A stretch of DNA of 64,000 nucleotides. Origin: Nonomuraea turcica (lineage in GTDB: Bacteria; Actinomycetota; Actinomycetes; Streptosporangiales; Streptosporangiaceae). Below, one piece after another: positions 57,899 through 64,000 of this stretch; the stretch's first letter is position 1, and each line of letters opens with the position of its first letter. The notes beneath the pieces were generated by a model, which saw only the letters and a program-made list of their open reading frames with translations, was not told the origin of the DNA and did not search any database. The translations under genes were made by a program, and so were the position numbers. The DNA lies in contig NZ_JAUZQF010000028.1 in assembly GCF_030718205.1 (NCBI RefSeq), forward strand, positions 62,001-126,000, written 5' to 3'.

Positions 57899-57926
57899 GC
57901 GGGCGGCGGTGGCAGCCGCCGCCCGC
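57899..57926. terminator. Bidirectional terminator between convergent MFS genes
   Basis: A perfect 11-bp stem (GCGGGCGGCGG at 57899-57909, CCGCCGCCCGC at 57916-57926) with a 6-nt loop. It lies between the stops at 57858 and 57951. Confidence 0.85.
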
Positions 57927-57950
57927 CTTCGCGGCAATCCAGGAGGTGCT

Positions 57951-59285
57951 TCAGGCGAACGGCCCGACCTGGCCAGGGATCCCGGGGCGCGGCGCGGGCT
58001 CCATCTCGGCGGCGAGGTCGAGGTCGCGGGTCTCCGGCGCGATGGCCAGGCCCAAGGTGGTGACGGCCAGGGCGATGACCACGTAGATCGACACCGCGAC
58101 CGTGGTCTGGTACGTCTGGAACAGCTGGAGCGCGATGATCGGCGCCAGCGCGCCGCCCACGATGCCGGCCACCTGATAACCCATGGAGGCCCCGCTGTAA
58201 CGCAGCCGGGTGCTGAACAGCTCGGCGATGAACGCGGCCTGCGGCCCGTACATCGCGGCGTGCGTGATCAGCGCGACCACGGCGGCCAGCGCGATCAGCG
58301 GGAACGACTTCGTTTCCAGCAGCGGGAAGAACGCGAACACCCACACCGCCGCGCCCACGACGCCCGCGAAGTAGACCGGCCGCCGCCCCACCCGGTCCGA
58401 CAGCGCCCCGAACAGCGGGATCAGCGCCAGCTGCAGCGCCGAGCCGATGAGAACCGCGTTCAGCGCGTACGAGCGCGGCAGGTCCAGCTGACCGGTGATG
58501 TAGACGATGATGTACGCGGTGAAGGTGTAGAACGCCACGTCCACCCCGATCCGCGCGGTGAAGGCGGACAGCAGCGCGCGCGGGTGCGTCCGCAGCACCT
58601 CCACCAGCGGCATCTTCGCCTTGGCGCCCTGCTGCTCGACCTCGGCGAACAACGGCGACTCGGTGATCTTCAGCCGCACCCACAGGCCCACGAACACCAG
58701 TGCGCCTGACAGCAGGAACGGCACCCGCCAGCCCCACGACAGGAACGCCGCGTCCGACTGGACGAACGACAGCAGCGTGAGCAGTCCGGTCGCCAGCACG
58801 TACCCGGCCGGCACGCCGACCTGCGGCCAGCTGGCGTTGAACCCGCGCCGCCGCCCGTCGCCGTGCTCCAGCGACATGATCACCGCGCCGCCCCACTCGC
58901 CGCCGAGTCCGAGTCCCTGAACGAAGCGCAGGAGCGCCAGCAGGATCGGCGCGATCACGCCCACGCTCGCGTAGCCGGGCAGCACGCCGATGAGGAACGT
59001 GGAGACGCCCATCACCAGCAGCGTCACCACCAGCACGGTCTTGCGGCCCACCCGGTCGCCGAAGTGGCCGAACACCACGCCGCCCAGCGGCCGGGCGACG
59101 AACGCCACGGCGTTGGTGGTCAGCGACGCCAGCGTCGCGTTGAACGGGTCGAGCTCGGGAAAGAACAACTTGGGGAAGACCAGCGTCGCGGCCGTGGTGT
59201 AGAGGAAGAAGTCGTACCACTCCAGCGACGTGCCGATCAGGCTGGCGAGGATCACCCGCCGGGTCTGTTGCGCGGAGCTTGACAT
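57951..59285 (-). CDS. MHS-family MFS transporter (metabolite:proton symporter)
   Basis: 444 residues with 12 membrane helices. The N-terminus VILASLIGTSLEWYDFFLYT, the A-motif GHFGDRVGRKTVLVVTLLVM and the charged RFVQGLGLGGEWGGAVIMSL place it in the MHS subfamily, which imports dicarboxylates, shikimate, proline or betaine with protons. ATG 59285 has AGGAG 6 nt upstream. It is divergent from a GntR/FCD regulator, which is the likely controller and suggests an organic-acid substrate. Confidence 0.9.
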   Translation of the reverse strand: MSSSAQQTRRVILASLIGTSLEWYDFFLYTTAATLVFPKLFFPELDPFNATLASLTTNAVAFVARPLGGVVFGHFGDRVGRKTVLVVTLLVMGVSTFLIGVLPGYASVGVIAPILLALLRFVQGLGLGGEWGGAVIMSLEHGDGRRRGFNASWPQVGVPAGYVLATGLLTLLSFVQSDAAFLSWGWRVPFLLSGALVFVGLWVRLKITESPLFAEVEQQGAKAKMPLVEVLRTHPRALLSAFTARIGVDVAFYTFTAYIIVYITGQLDLPRSYALNAVLIGSALQLALIPLFGALSDRVGRRPVYFAGVVGAAVWVFAFFPLLETKSFPLIALAAVVALITHAAMYGPQAAFIAELFSTRLRYSGASMGYQVAGIVGGALAPIIALQLFQTYQTTVAVSIYVVIALAVTTLGLAIAPETRDLDLAAEMEPAPRPGIPGQVGPFA

Positions 59286-59299
59286 CGATTGCTCCTAAG

Positions 59300-59350
59300 T
59301 TGTCGAGGGGGAGATAGTTTCAACATAAGAATCGTTGAACAATTCGACAA
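59300..59350. promoter_or_regulatory. Putative GntR operator region between the MHS gene and its regulator
   Basis: TTGTCGA (59300-59306) and TCGACAA (59344-59350) form an inverted repeat flanking an AT-rich core that also contains TTGAACAA (59335-59342). FCD-type GntR proteins often bind TTGT/ACAA-like dyads. The spacing between the outer arms is wide, so this is a tentative site. Confidence 0.4.
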
Positions 59351-60060
59351 GAGGTTTGCTCCATGATTCCCTGTTAAATGTGGATGACGTCGTCGCTGAT
59401 CTCTCCCAGGACCGGCCCCGGCTGGGACGCAGCAGCACGGCCGAGCGGGTGGCCGACATCCTGCGCGACCGCATCAGCGAGGGTTTCTTCCGCCCCGGCC
59501 AGCGGTTGTCGGAGGAGGCCATCTCCGAAGGGCTCGGCGTGTCACGCAACACGCTGCGGGAGGCGTTCCGGCTGCTCGGGCACGAGCGGCTGCTCGACCA
59601 CAAGCTCAACAGGGGCGTGTTCGTGCGCCTGCCGTCCGTCGAGGACGTGCTCGACCTCTACCGGGTGCGCCGCGTGCTGGAGGGCGCGGCGGTGCGCCGT
59701 CCGGCGCCGCCGCGGGCGCTGACCGTGGTCAGAGAGGCCATGCGGGACGCCGAGCGGGCCGCCGCCAAGGATGACTGGCTGGGGGTCGGCACCGCCAACA
59801 TCCGCTTCCACCAGGCGCTCGTGTCGCTCAACGACAGCCCGAGGATCGATGAGCTCATGCGCCAGCTGCTGGCCGAGCTGCGCCTGGTCTTCCACGTGAT
59901 GGAGAACCCGCGGGCCTTCCACGAGCCGTTCGTCGACCGCAACCGCACGCTGCTCGAGCTGATCGAGGCCGGCAAGCCGGAGGAGGCCGCGGCCTATCTG
60001 GACGACTATCTGGACCACGCGCAAGAGCTGCTCGTCCACGCCTACGAGCCGAACCGCTAA
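59335..60060 (+). CDS. GntR-family regulator, FCD subgroup
   Basis: The N-terminal winged helix contains TAERVADILRDRISEGFFRP and the recognition region LSEEAISEGLGVSRNTLREA. The C-terminal FCD domain has the metal-site Asp/His layout (DLYRVRRVLEG, NIRFHQALVSLNDSPRI, HAQELLVHAYEPN). Ligands of this subgroup are usually organic acids, in keeping with the divergent MHS transporter. The start is uncertain: TTG 59335, TTG 59356 and GTG 59380 are in frame and none has a good SD. GTG 59380 would leave the DNA-binding domain intact. Confidence 0.85.
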   Translation: MNNSTRGLLHDSLLNVDDVVADLSQDRPRLGRSSTAERVADILRDRISEGFFRPGQRLSEEAISEGLGVSRNTLREAFRLLGHERLLDHKLNRGVFVRLPSVEDVLDLYRVRRVLEGAAVRRPAPPRALTVVREAMRDAERAAAKDDWLGVGTANIRFHQALVSLNDSPRIDELMRQLLAELRLVFHVMENPRAFHEPFVDRNRTLLELIEAGKPEEAAAYLDDYLDHAQELLVHAYEPNR

Positions 60061-60069
60061 CGTTTCCGC

Positions 60070-60432
60070 ATGGACCGGATCTTCACCGTCGACGAGGCCC
60101 GCGCCCTGCTGCCCGGTGTGATCGAGGACGCCCGCGTGGTGATCGCCGCCCGCGCCGACCTCGCCGAGATCACCTTCGACCGGCAGGCCAGAGGCGGCTC
60201 CGAGCTCGGCGGCATTCCCGAGATGAAGGCGCTCGAGGCCCGCATCGAGGAGATCCTCAGCGGGTGGACCGGCTTGGGGATCGAGGTCAAGGGCATCGCG
60301 CCGGTGCTGGTCGACTTCCCCGCGGTGCTCGATGAGGTGTCGGTGCGCCTGTGCTGGATCGAGGGGGAGCGGGAGCTCGCCTGGTACCACCGTACGGACC
60401 TGGGCTTCGCCGGCCGCCGTCCGCTCCCTTAG
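60070..60432 (+). CDS. DUF2203 family protein
   Basis: 120 residues: FTVDEARALLPGVIEDARVV, the central GGIPEMKALEARIEEILSGW, and a conserved end VSVRLCWIEGERELAWYHRT then DLGFAGRRPL. This is the small DUF2203 family, helical with no known activity. It starts 9 nt after the GntR stop and is probably co-transcribed with it. No SD is obvious. Confidence 0.88.
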   Translation: MDRIFTVDEARALLPGVIEDARVVIAARADLAEITFDRQARGGSELGGIPEMKALEARIEEILSGWTGLGIEVKGIAPVLVDFPAVLDEVSVRLCWIEGERELAWYHRTDLGFAGRRPLP

Positions 60433-60560
60433 CGTTCACGCTGGACGAGGACGCGGTCGGCGCGGTGGCCGCGCGGGCCGGCGGCATCGATGTCTCGTTC
60501 AACGCCGACCGGTTCGAGCCCGGCCCGCGATGCGATCATCCGCGCCGACGGCCCCGGGGG
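60433..60560. other. Gap with a possible protein fragment
   Basis: On the plus strand, in a frame different from the DUF2203 gene, about 60435-60525 read as AFTLDEDAVGAVAARAGGID and VSFNADRFEPGPRC, which looks protein-like but has no start or continuation. It may be the remains of a gene lost upstream of the convergent proline-rich protein. Confidence 0.25.
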
Positions 60561-61271
60561 TCACTTCTTCGCCTGGCCGGGCGGGATGTCCGGCTCCTGG
60601 CCGGCCCGGACGTCCGTCCCGGCCAGGTCCCCTTCTGCGCCGCCGGCCCGTCCCGGCGGTTCCCCGGTCGGTCCAGGAGGTGTGGGCCGGGCATCGGCAG
60701 GTGTGGCAGAGGGCTTTCCGGGCGGGCTGGGCGGGGTCTTGGCAGGTGTCGGTCCCCTGGCCGGCGTCGCCTTGGCCGGCGCGACCGTCTTGCCGGGCCG
60801 CGTAGCAACAGATTCGCCGGGGTGCGCAGCGGTCTTGCTCCCCCGCGCGGTCGCGCCGACCGCCACCGGCGCCCCCCGACCTGGCGTCGGTCGAACCGTG
60901 CCCGTGGGAACGCCGCCCGGCGGCGTACGCCCGCGACCGTCGGCAGGCGTCGCGCCGCTGACAGGCAGAGCGGTGGGCGCGGCGGTGTCCGGCGTGGGGA
61001 GGACCGGCGACGCCGCGGGGCGGGCGCTGAGCGCGGCCGGCGGCGGAGCCGTCGTGTACCCCTCGGGCACCGGCACGCGGTCCAGCGTGGGCGAGCTCCC
61101 GGGAATCCCCGCCAGCACGGCGGCCATGGCCAGATGGAGCAGCCCGGCGAACACTGTGGAGATCCGCACCGCACGCGCCCGCCGCGAGCCCCGCTCACCG
61201 GGCGCGTCCTGGGACCACCCGGGCTCCGGGGCCACGTCCAGGCCCGCGGTGGTCACGATCGGTGAGCCCAT
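60561..61271 (-). CDS. Proline/alanine/threonine-rich single-pass membrane protein
   Basis: 236 residues from ATG 61271. A short N-terminal part ends in RRARAVRISTVF; one membrane helix (FAGLLHLAMAAVLAGIPG) follows at about 40-57, then 180 residues of Pro/Ala/Thr/Gly-rich low-complexity sequence with many TP and PA pairs. Such tails span or bind the cell wall. No catalytic domain is visible. The opposite strand is also open through much of this stretch but shows only a repetitive read-through. TTG 61310 is an alternative start. It is divergent from the two secreted propeller-like proteins. Confidence 0.6.
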   Translation of the reverse strand: MGSPIVTTAGLDVAPEPGWSQDAPGERGSRRARAVRISTVFAGLLHLAMAAVLAGIPGSSPTLDRVPVPEGYTTAPPPAALSARPAASPVLPTPDTAAPTALPVSGATPADGRGRTPPGGVPTGTVRPTPGRGAPVAVGATARGSKTAAHPGESVATRPGKTVAPAKATPARGPTPAKTPPSPPGKPSATPADARPTPPGPTGEPPGRAGGAEGDLAGTDVRAGQEPDIPPGQAKK

Positions 61272-61447
61272 GCCGACGCCATGCCGAATCCTCCGCTCGG
61301 GAACGATCAACCTTCTGATCTAGACATGGATGAGGGCGACGGTCAAGAGGCCCGCGAGCGCGCGTTCGACGGACAGCTGTGGCCGATCCGTGACGAACCG
61401 GCCACGGCACGTGCGGGTCTAAACGGGTGAACGAAAGGATCACAGCC

Positions 61448-62452
61448 ATGAGGCATCCCTCAGCGACCGCCGCGCTCCTGGCGGCGGCCGTCCTCGGCGG
61501 GCTGGGACTCGTACCCGGCGCCGCCCACGCGCGGACCGCGCCCCCGGTGGCCCGCGCCGCCTGGGTCAAGTCCTGCTACGACAAGAAGGAGGGCGACTCC
61601 TTCCCCTGCGGCCACTGGCGGCTGCTGTGGCGCGACGGCAAGCAGACGACCGTCCGCGACGCCGCCATCACCACGATCGACGCTGCGGGCGAGGACGTCC
61701 GCGAGTCCGGCACGTTCGCGATCAGCGGGGACGGGCGGGTGCTCGCCTACGAACGCGCCGGCGACCACCGCCTGGTCGTCCGCGCGGCCGCCGGCGGCCC
61801 GGCGACGGTGCTGCCCAAGTCGGCGGTGCCCAAGGGCGTCGGCACCGACGAGATCGGCGTCGAGTTGTCACCCGCGGGGGACAAGGTGCTGATCGACTAT
61901 CTGGACGATCCCACCCATCTGCCCACCAAGGTCATCACGGTCGCCACCGGCAAGATCACCACGCTGCCCGCCGCGGACATGATTCTCGGCTTCAGCGGCG
62001 ACGGCGACGAGGTGCTGGCCACCCGCCTCCAGCGCGACAACACCACGGCCATGTACGCCTACCGCCTCGACGGCGGCGCCCCGATCACGAGCACGCCTCC
62101 CCAGGTGGTCGCGAACGCCCTCGCGCACGCGCTGGCCCCTGACGGCAAGACCGTGGCGACGTTCACGACGGGTGACACGCACACCAAGCGGCCGCCCAGG
62201 GTGCGGATCTACGACCTGGAGACCGGGGATCTCTCGGCCGCCGCCGACCTGCCCGTCCGTCCCGGCGCGCTGCCGTACGGTCCGTGGTGGAGCGCGGACG
62301 GGCGGCTCAACGTGGTCGTGCAGAGTGGCGAGGACGGGCAACCGGCGGTGATACGGGTGCTCACCGTCGACCCGCAGTCCCGGGAGGCCACGCAGGCCGA
62401 CACGTACACGATCAGCAAGACCAGGCACGCCTACTTCGCCGCGGGGGAGTGA
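61448..62452 (+). CDS. Secreted beta-propeller-like protein, paralogue 1
   Basis: 334 residues. Signal peptide about 1-29 (ends AAHA). The mature protein starts with a Cys pair (SCYDKKEGDSFPCGHWRLLW) followed by beta-strand repeats of TolB/WD40 character: FAISGDGRVLAYERAG, VELSPAGDKVLIDYLDD, FSGDGDEVLATRLQ, LAPDGKTVATFTTGD and WSADGRLNVVVQ. No enzymatic motif is seen. It shares layout and sequence with the next gene (the Cys pair, LPKSAVPK versus LPKDALPR, PPQVVANA versus PPQVVAAN), so the two arose by tandem duplication. AAAGGAT precedes ATG 61448. Confidence 0.72.
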   Translation: MRHPSATAALLAAAVLGGLGLVPGAAHARTAPPVARAAWVKSCYDKKEGDSFPCGHWRLLWRDGKQTTVRDAAITTIDAAGEDVRESGTFAISGDGRVLAYERAGDHRLVVRAAAGGPATVLPKSAVPKGVGTDEIGVELSPAGDKVLIDYLDDPTHLPTKVITVATGKITTLPAADMILGFSGDGDEVLATRLQRDNTTAMYAYRLDGGAPITSTPPQVVANALAHALAPDGKTVATFTTGDTHTKRPPRVRIYDLETGDLSAAADLPVRPGALPYGPWWSADGRLNVVVQSGEDGQPAVIRVLTVDPQSREATQADTYTISKTRHAYFAAGE

Positions 62453-62457
62453 CCCAC

Positions 62458-63420
62458 ATGAGAACCAAGATCTTCGCGACGCTCGCCATCACGCTCGCCG
62501 CCCTGGCGGCGGCCCCGGCGGTGGCGCACGCCGATCCGCACCACGACAGCATCAGGTACGCCTCCATCAAGAGCTGCGCGGACAAGGACGAGCAGCCCCG
62601 GCCGTGTGGCGGCTGGCGGCTCGTCATGCACAGCGGCGAGCAGATGACGCTGCGCGACGCGCAAGGGGTCGCCCTCGACGCCAAGGGCAGGCCCACCCGC
62701 GACTTCCCGGCTCCCATCGCGGTCAGCGGGAACGGGCAGCGGGTCGCGTACTTCACCAAGACCGGCAGGCTCGCCTTGCGGACGCTTGGCGGCGGCGTCA
62801 CACTGCTGCCCAAGGACGCGCTGCCGCGGGTCGGCCAGAACGAGATGACGCTGGTGCTCTCCGACGACGGCGGCCGGCTGGCCGCCGTCTTCAGCAACAA
62901 GCCCCGCGCCACCCTCGTCTTCGACACCGCCACCGGCGACCGGCTCGGCACTCTGCCGTCCGACCTGGGCCTGCAGGGCTTCAGCGCCGACGGCGACGAG
63001 CTCCTCGCCACCTTCGAGGACGACGAATCCGTCACCGACCTGATCGTCTACAGCGACGCGGGCGAGCGGCTGCATCGCGCCACGCCGCCGCAGGTCGTCG
63101 CGGCGAACGGGCCGCAGGCGCTGGCCGCCGACGGGCGTACCGTGGCGAACCTCGTGCAGGGGGACAAGCCGGAGCTGGTGCTGTACGACCTGGAGTCCGA
63201 CCAGGTCACCGATCGCAAGAAGATCAAGCTGCCGGTCGGCGACCTCGACATGATCGACTGGACGGGGGACACCCAGGTGACCCTCCACCTGACCCGCCAC
63301 CTGTCGAACTCCACCAAGGTGACGATCGTCCAGATCGACACCCGGACCGGCGCGGCCACGATCAGGGACCGCTACACGGTGCTGAAGGACACCTTCGTGT
63401 TCGCGGCGTGCGGCGGCTGA
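62458..63420 (+). CDS. Secreted beta-propeller-like protein, paralogue 2
   Basis: 320 residues. Signal peptide about 1-26 (VAHA). The mature N-terminus SCADKDEQPRPCGGWRLVMH has the same Cys pair as its paralogue, then strand repeats IAVSGNGQRVAYFTKTG, LVLSDDGGRLAAVFSNK, FSADGDELLATFEDDES and LAADGRTVANLVQGD. The C-terminus ends FVFAACGG with an extra Cys. It begins 6 nt after the first paralogue (GGGGGAG before the ATG), so the two are co-transcribed. Function unknown; extracellular scaffold or binding protein is likely. Confidence 0.72.
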   Translation: MRTKIFATLAITLAALAAAPAVAHADPHHDSIRYASIKSCADKDEQPRPCGGWRLVMHSGEQMTLRDAQGVALDAKGRPTRDFPAPIAVSGNGQRVAYFTKTGRLALRTLGGGVTLLPKDALPRVGQNEMTLVLSDDGGRLAAVFSNKPRATLVFDTATGDRLGTLPSDLGLQGFSADGDELLATFEDDESVTDLIVYSDAGERLHRATPPQVVAANGPQALAADGRTVANLVQGDKPELVLYDLESDQVTDRKKIKLPVGDLDMIDWTGDTQVTLHLTRHLSNSTKVTIVQIDTRTGAATIRDRYTVLKDTFVFAACGG

Positions 63421-63470
63421 CCCACGCGCCGACCGGCTCCTCGCTCACCTGAAGCCGGCGGCCACGCCGT

Positions 63471-64000
63471 TCACGCCGAGCTGGTGATGACCGCGAAACG
63501 GGCGCCGTGCGGGTCGGTCAGGAACGCCATGCGCCCGACGTCCTCCACGCTCATCGACGGAGCCCGCACCGTGCCGCCGAGCTGCTGCGCCATGGCCACC
63601 GTGGCGTCGCAGTCCGGCACCTCGAAGTAGGGCAGCCAGTGCGGGTTGTCGCCCGGCTCCAGCTGGGCGAGCCCGGCCATGGACGTCTCCTCGCCGCCCC
63701 CGGCGGGGGAGATCACGGGGTAGGACAGGTCGCCCATCGGCATATCGCGGATGGACCAGCCGAAGACGGCCTGGTAGAAGGAGCGCGCGGCGGCGAGGTC
63801 GGGAACGTAGAGCTCCACCCAGGCGAGCGAACCCGGCTCCGTGACCATCCCGAGCCCCTTGGTCTCGCCCGGCTGCCACACGGCGAACCTGGCCCCCGCC
63901 GGATCCGCGAACACGGCCATCCGGCCCTGCCCCTCGATGTCGCGCGGCGGCGCGACCACCGTGCCGCCCGCCTGCTCGATCGTCTTGGCGGCGGTGTCGG
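63471..64000 (-). CDS. Two-domain VOC (glyoxalase-like) protein, N-terminus beyond right edge
   Basis: The visible part holds the end of a first VOC unit (TIEQAGGTVVAPPRDIEGQG and FADPAGARFAVWQPGE) and a complete second one (WVELYVPDLAAARSFYQAVF through MAFLTDPHGARFAVITSSA). Two-unit proteins of this type are common in actinomycetes; the substrate is unknown. The frame is open to the right edge without a start, so the first 50-100 residues lie outside the window. Confidence 0.85.
   Translation of the reverse strand, partial: DTAAKTIEQAGGTVVAPPRDIEGQGRMAVFADPAGARFAVWQPGETKGLGMVTEPGSLAWVELYVPDLAAARSFYQAVFGWSIRDMPMGDLSYPVISPAGGGEETSMAGLAQLEPGDNPHWLPYFEVPDCDATVAMAQQLGGTVRAPSMSVEDVGRMAFLTDPHGARFAVITSSA

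Noticed and set aside
60490..61323. A 277-codon plus-strand frame opposite the proline-rich protein
   Set aside because: Repetitive read-through with no membrane helix or domain, whereas the minus strand gives a coherent helix plus Pro-rich tail. Because both are low complexity, the choice is less certain than elsewhere.
1..64000. CRISPR arrays, tRNA or rRNA genes
   Set aside because: No regularly spaced direct repeats with unique spacers and no tRNA- or rRNA-like stretch was seen by eye; a dedicated scan was not possible.

Overview
The window is high-GC DNA with dense GTG/TTG starts, ATGA/GTGA overlaps, Tat substrates, ROK/LacI/IclR/MarR regulators, a ChrB-type protein, a SpoIIE-type phosphatase and actinobacterial GlgC/GlgM. 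This is typical of a soil filamentous actinomycete; a Streptosporangiales genus such as Nonomuraea would fit, but that is inference from gene content only. No rRNA, tRNA or CRISPR array is visible.

Layout. 1-5.2 kb (minus): the start of a GH36 alpha-galactosidase (cut by the left edge), its ROK regulator and a secreted multi-module GH29 fucosidase. 5.35-7.17 kb: an IS200/IS605-type element with a decayed TnpA, an intact TnpB and a recognisable right end, followed by the tail of a broken sugar ABC permease. 7.6-11.3 kb: a palindromic operator, a secreted PQQ sugar dehydrogenase and a Tat-exported polysaccharide lyase-like protein, which share closely similar carbohydrate-binding modules. 11.4-21.9 kb: VOC, MarR, RibD/DHFR-like and PEP-mutase-like proteins, two Tat-exported flavoproteins (BBE type and KstD type), a ChrB-like/MFS pair, a small secreted protein and a GAF-PAS-GAF-PP2C phosphatase.

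22.1-30.0 kb: a complete protocatechuate (beta-ketoadipate) operon pcaI-J-F-H-G-B-L on the minus strand, with every junction overlapping or nearly so. It is divergent from an unusual regulator made of two fused IclR units. Together the enzymes convert protocatechuate to acetyl-CoA and succinyl-CoA. 30.2-43.2 kb: two transporters, an esterase-propeller fusion with a LacI-type box at its ribosome-binding site, divergent glgC/glgM for the GlgE-type glucan pathway, a TrmB/LuxR-type regulator divergent from a large secreted subtilase, and an F420-type reductase.

43.3-50.7 kb: a self-contained LacI-controlled glycan locus: lacI, ABC binding protein, two permeases, a secreted GH144-like glucanase and a cytoplasmic GH39 enzyme. 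It has two operators in front of lacI and no ATPase gene of its own. 50.7-54.3 kb: a 1059-residue TPR protein followed by a CHAT-domain relic, whose stop codon interlocks with that of a small membrane protein. 54.4-64.0 kb: small hypotheticals, a GNAT enzyme, a chelatase-fold protein lacking its metal ligands, convergent MFS transporters, a GntR/FCD regulator, a DUF2203 protein, a proline-rich membrane protein, a tandem pair of secreted propeller-like paralogues, and a VOC protein cut by the right edge.

The most distinctive items are the TnpB element with a predictable guide position, the LacI-GH144-GH39 locus, the double-IclR regulator, the TPR/CHAT remnant and the Nramp-like protein without the family metal-site motifs.
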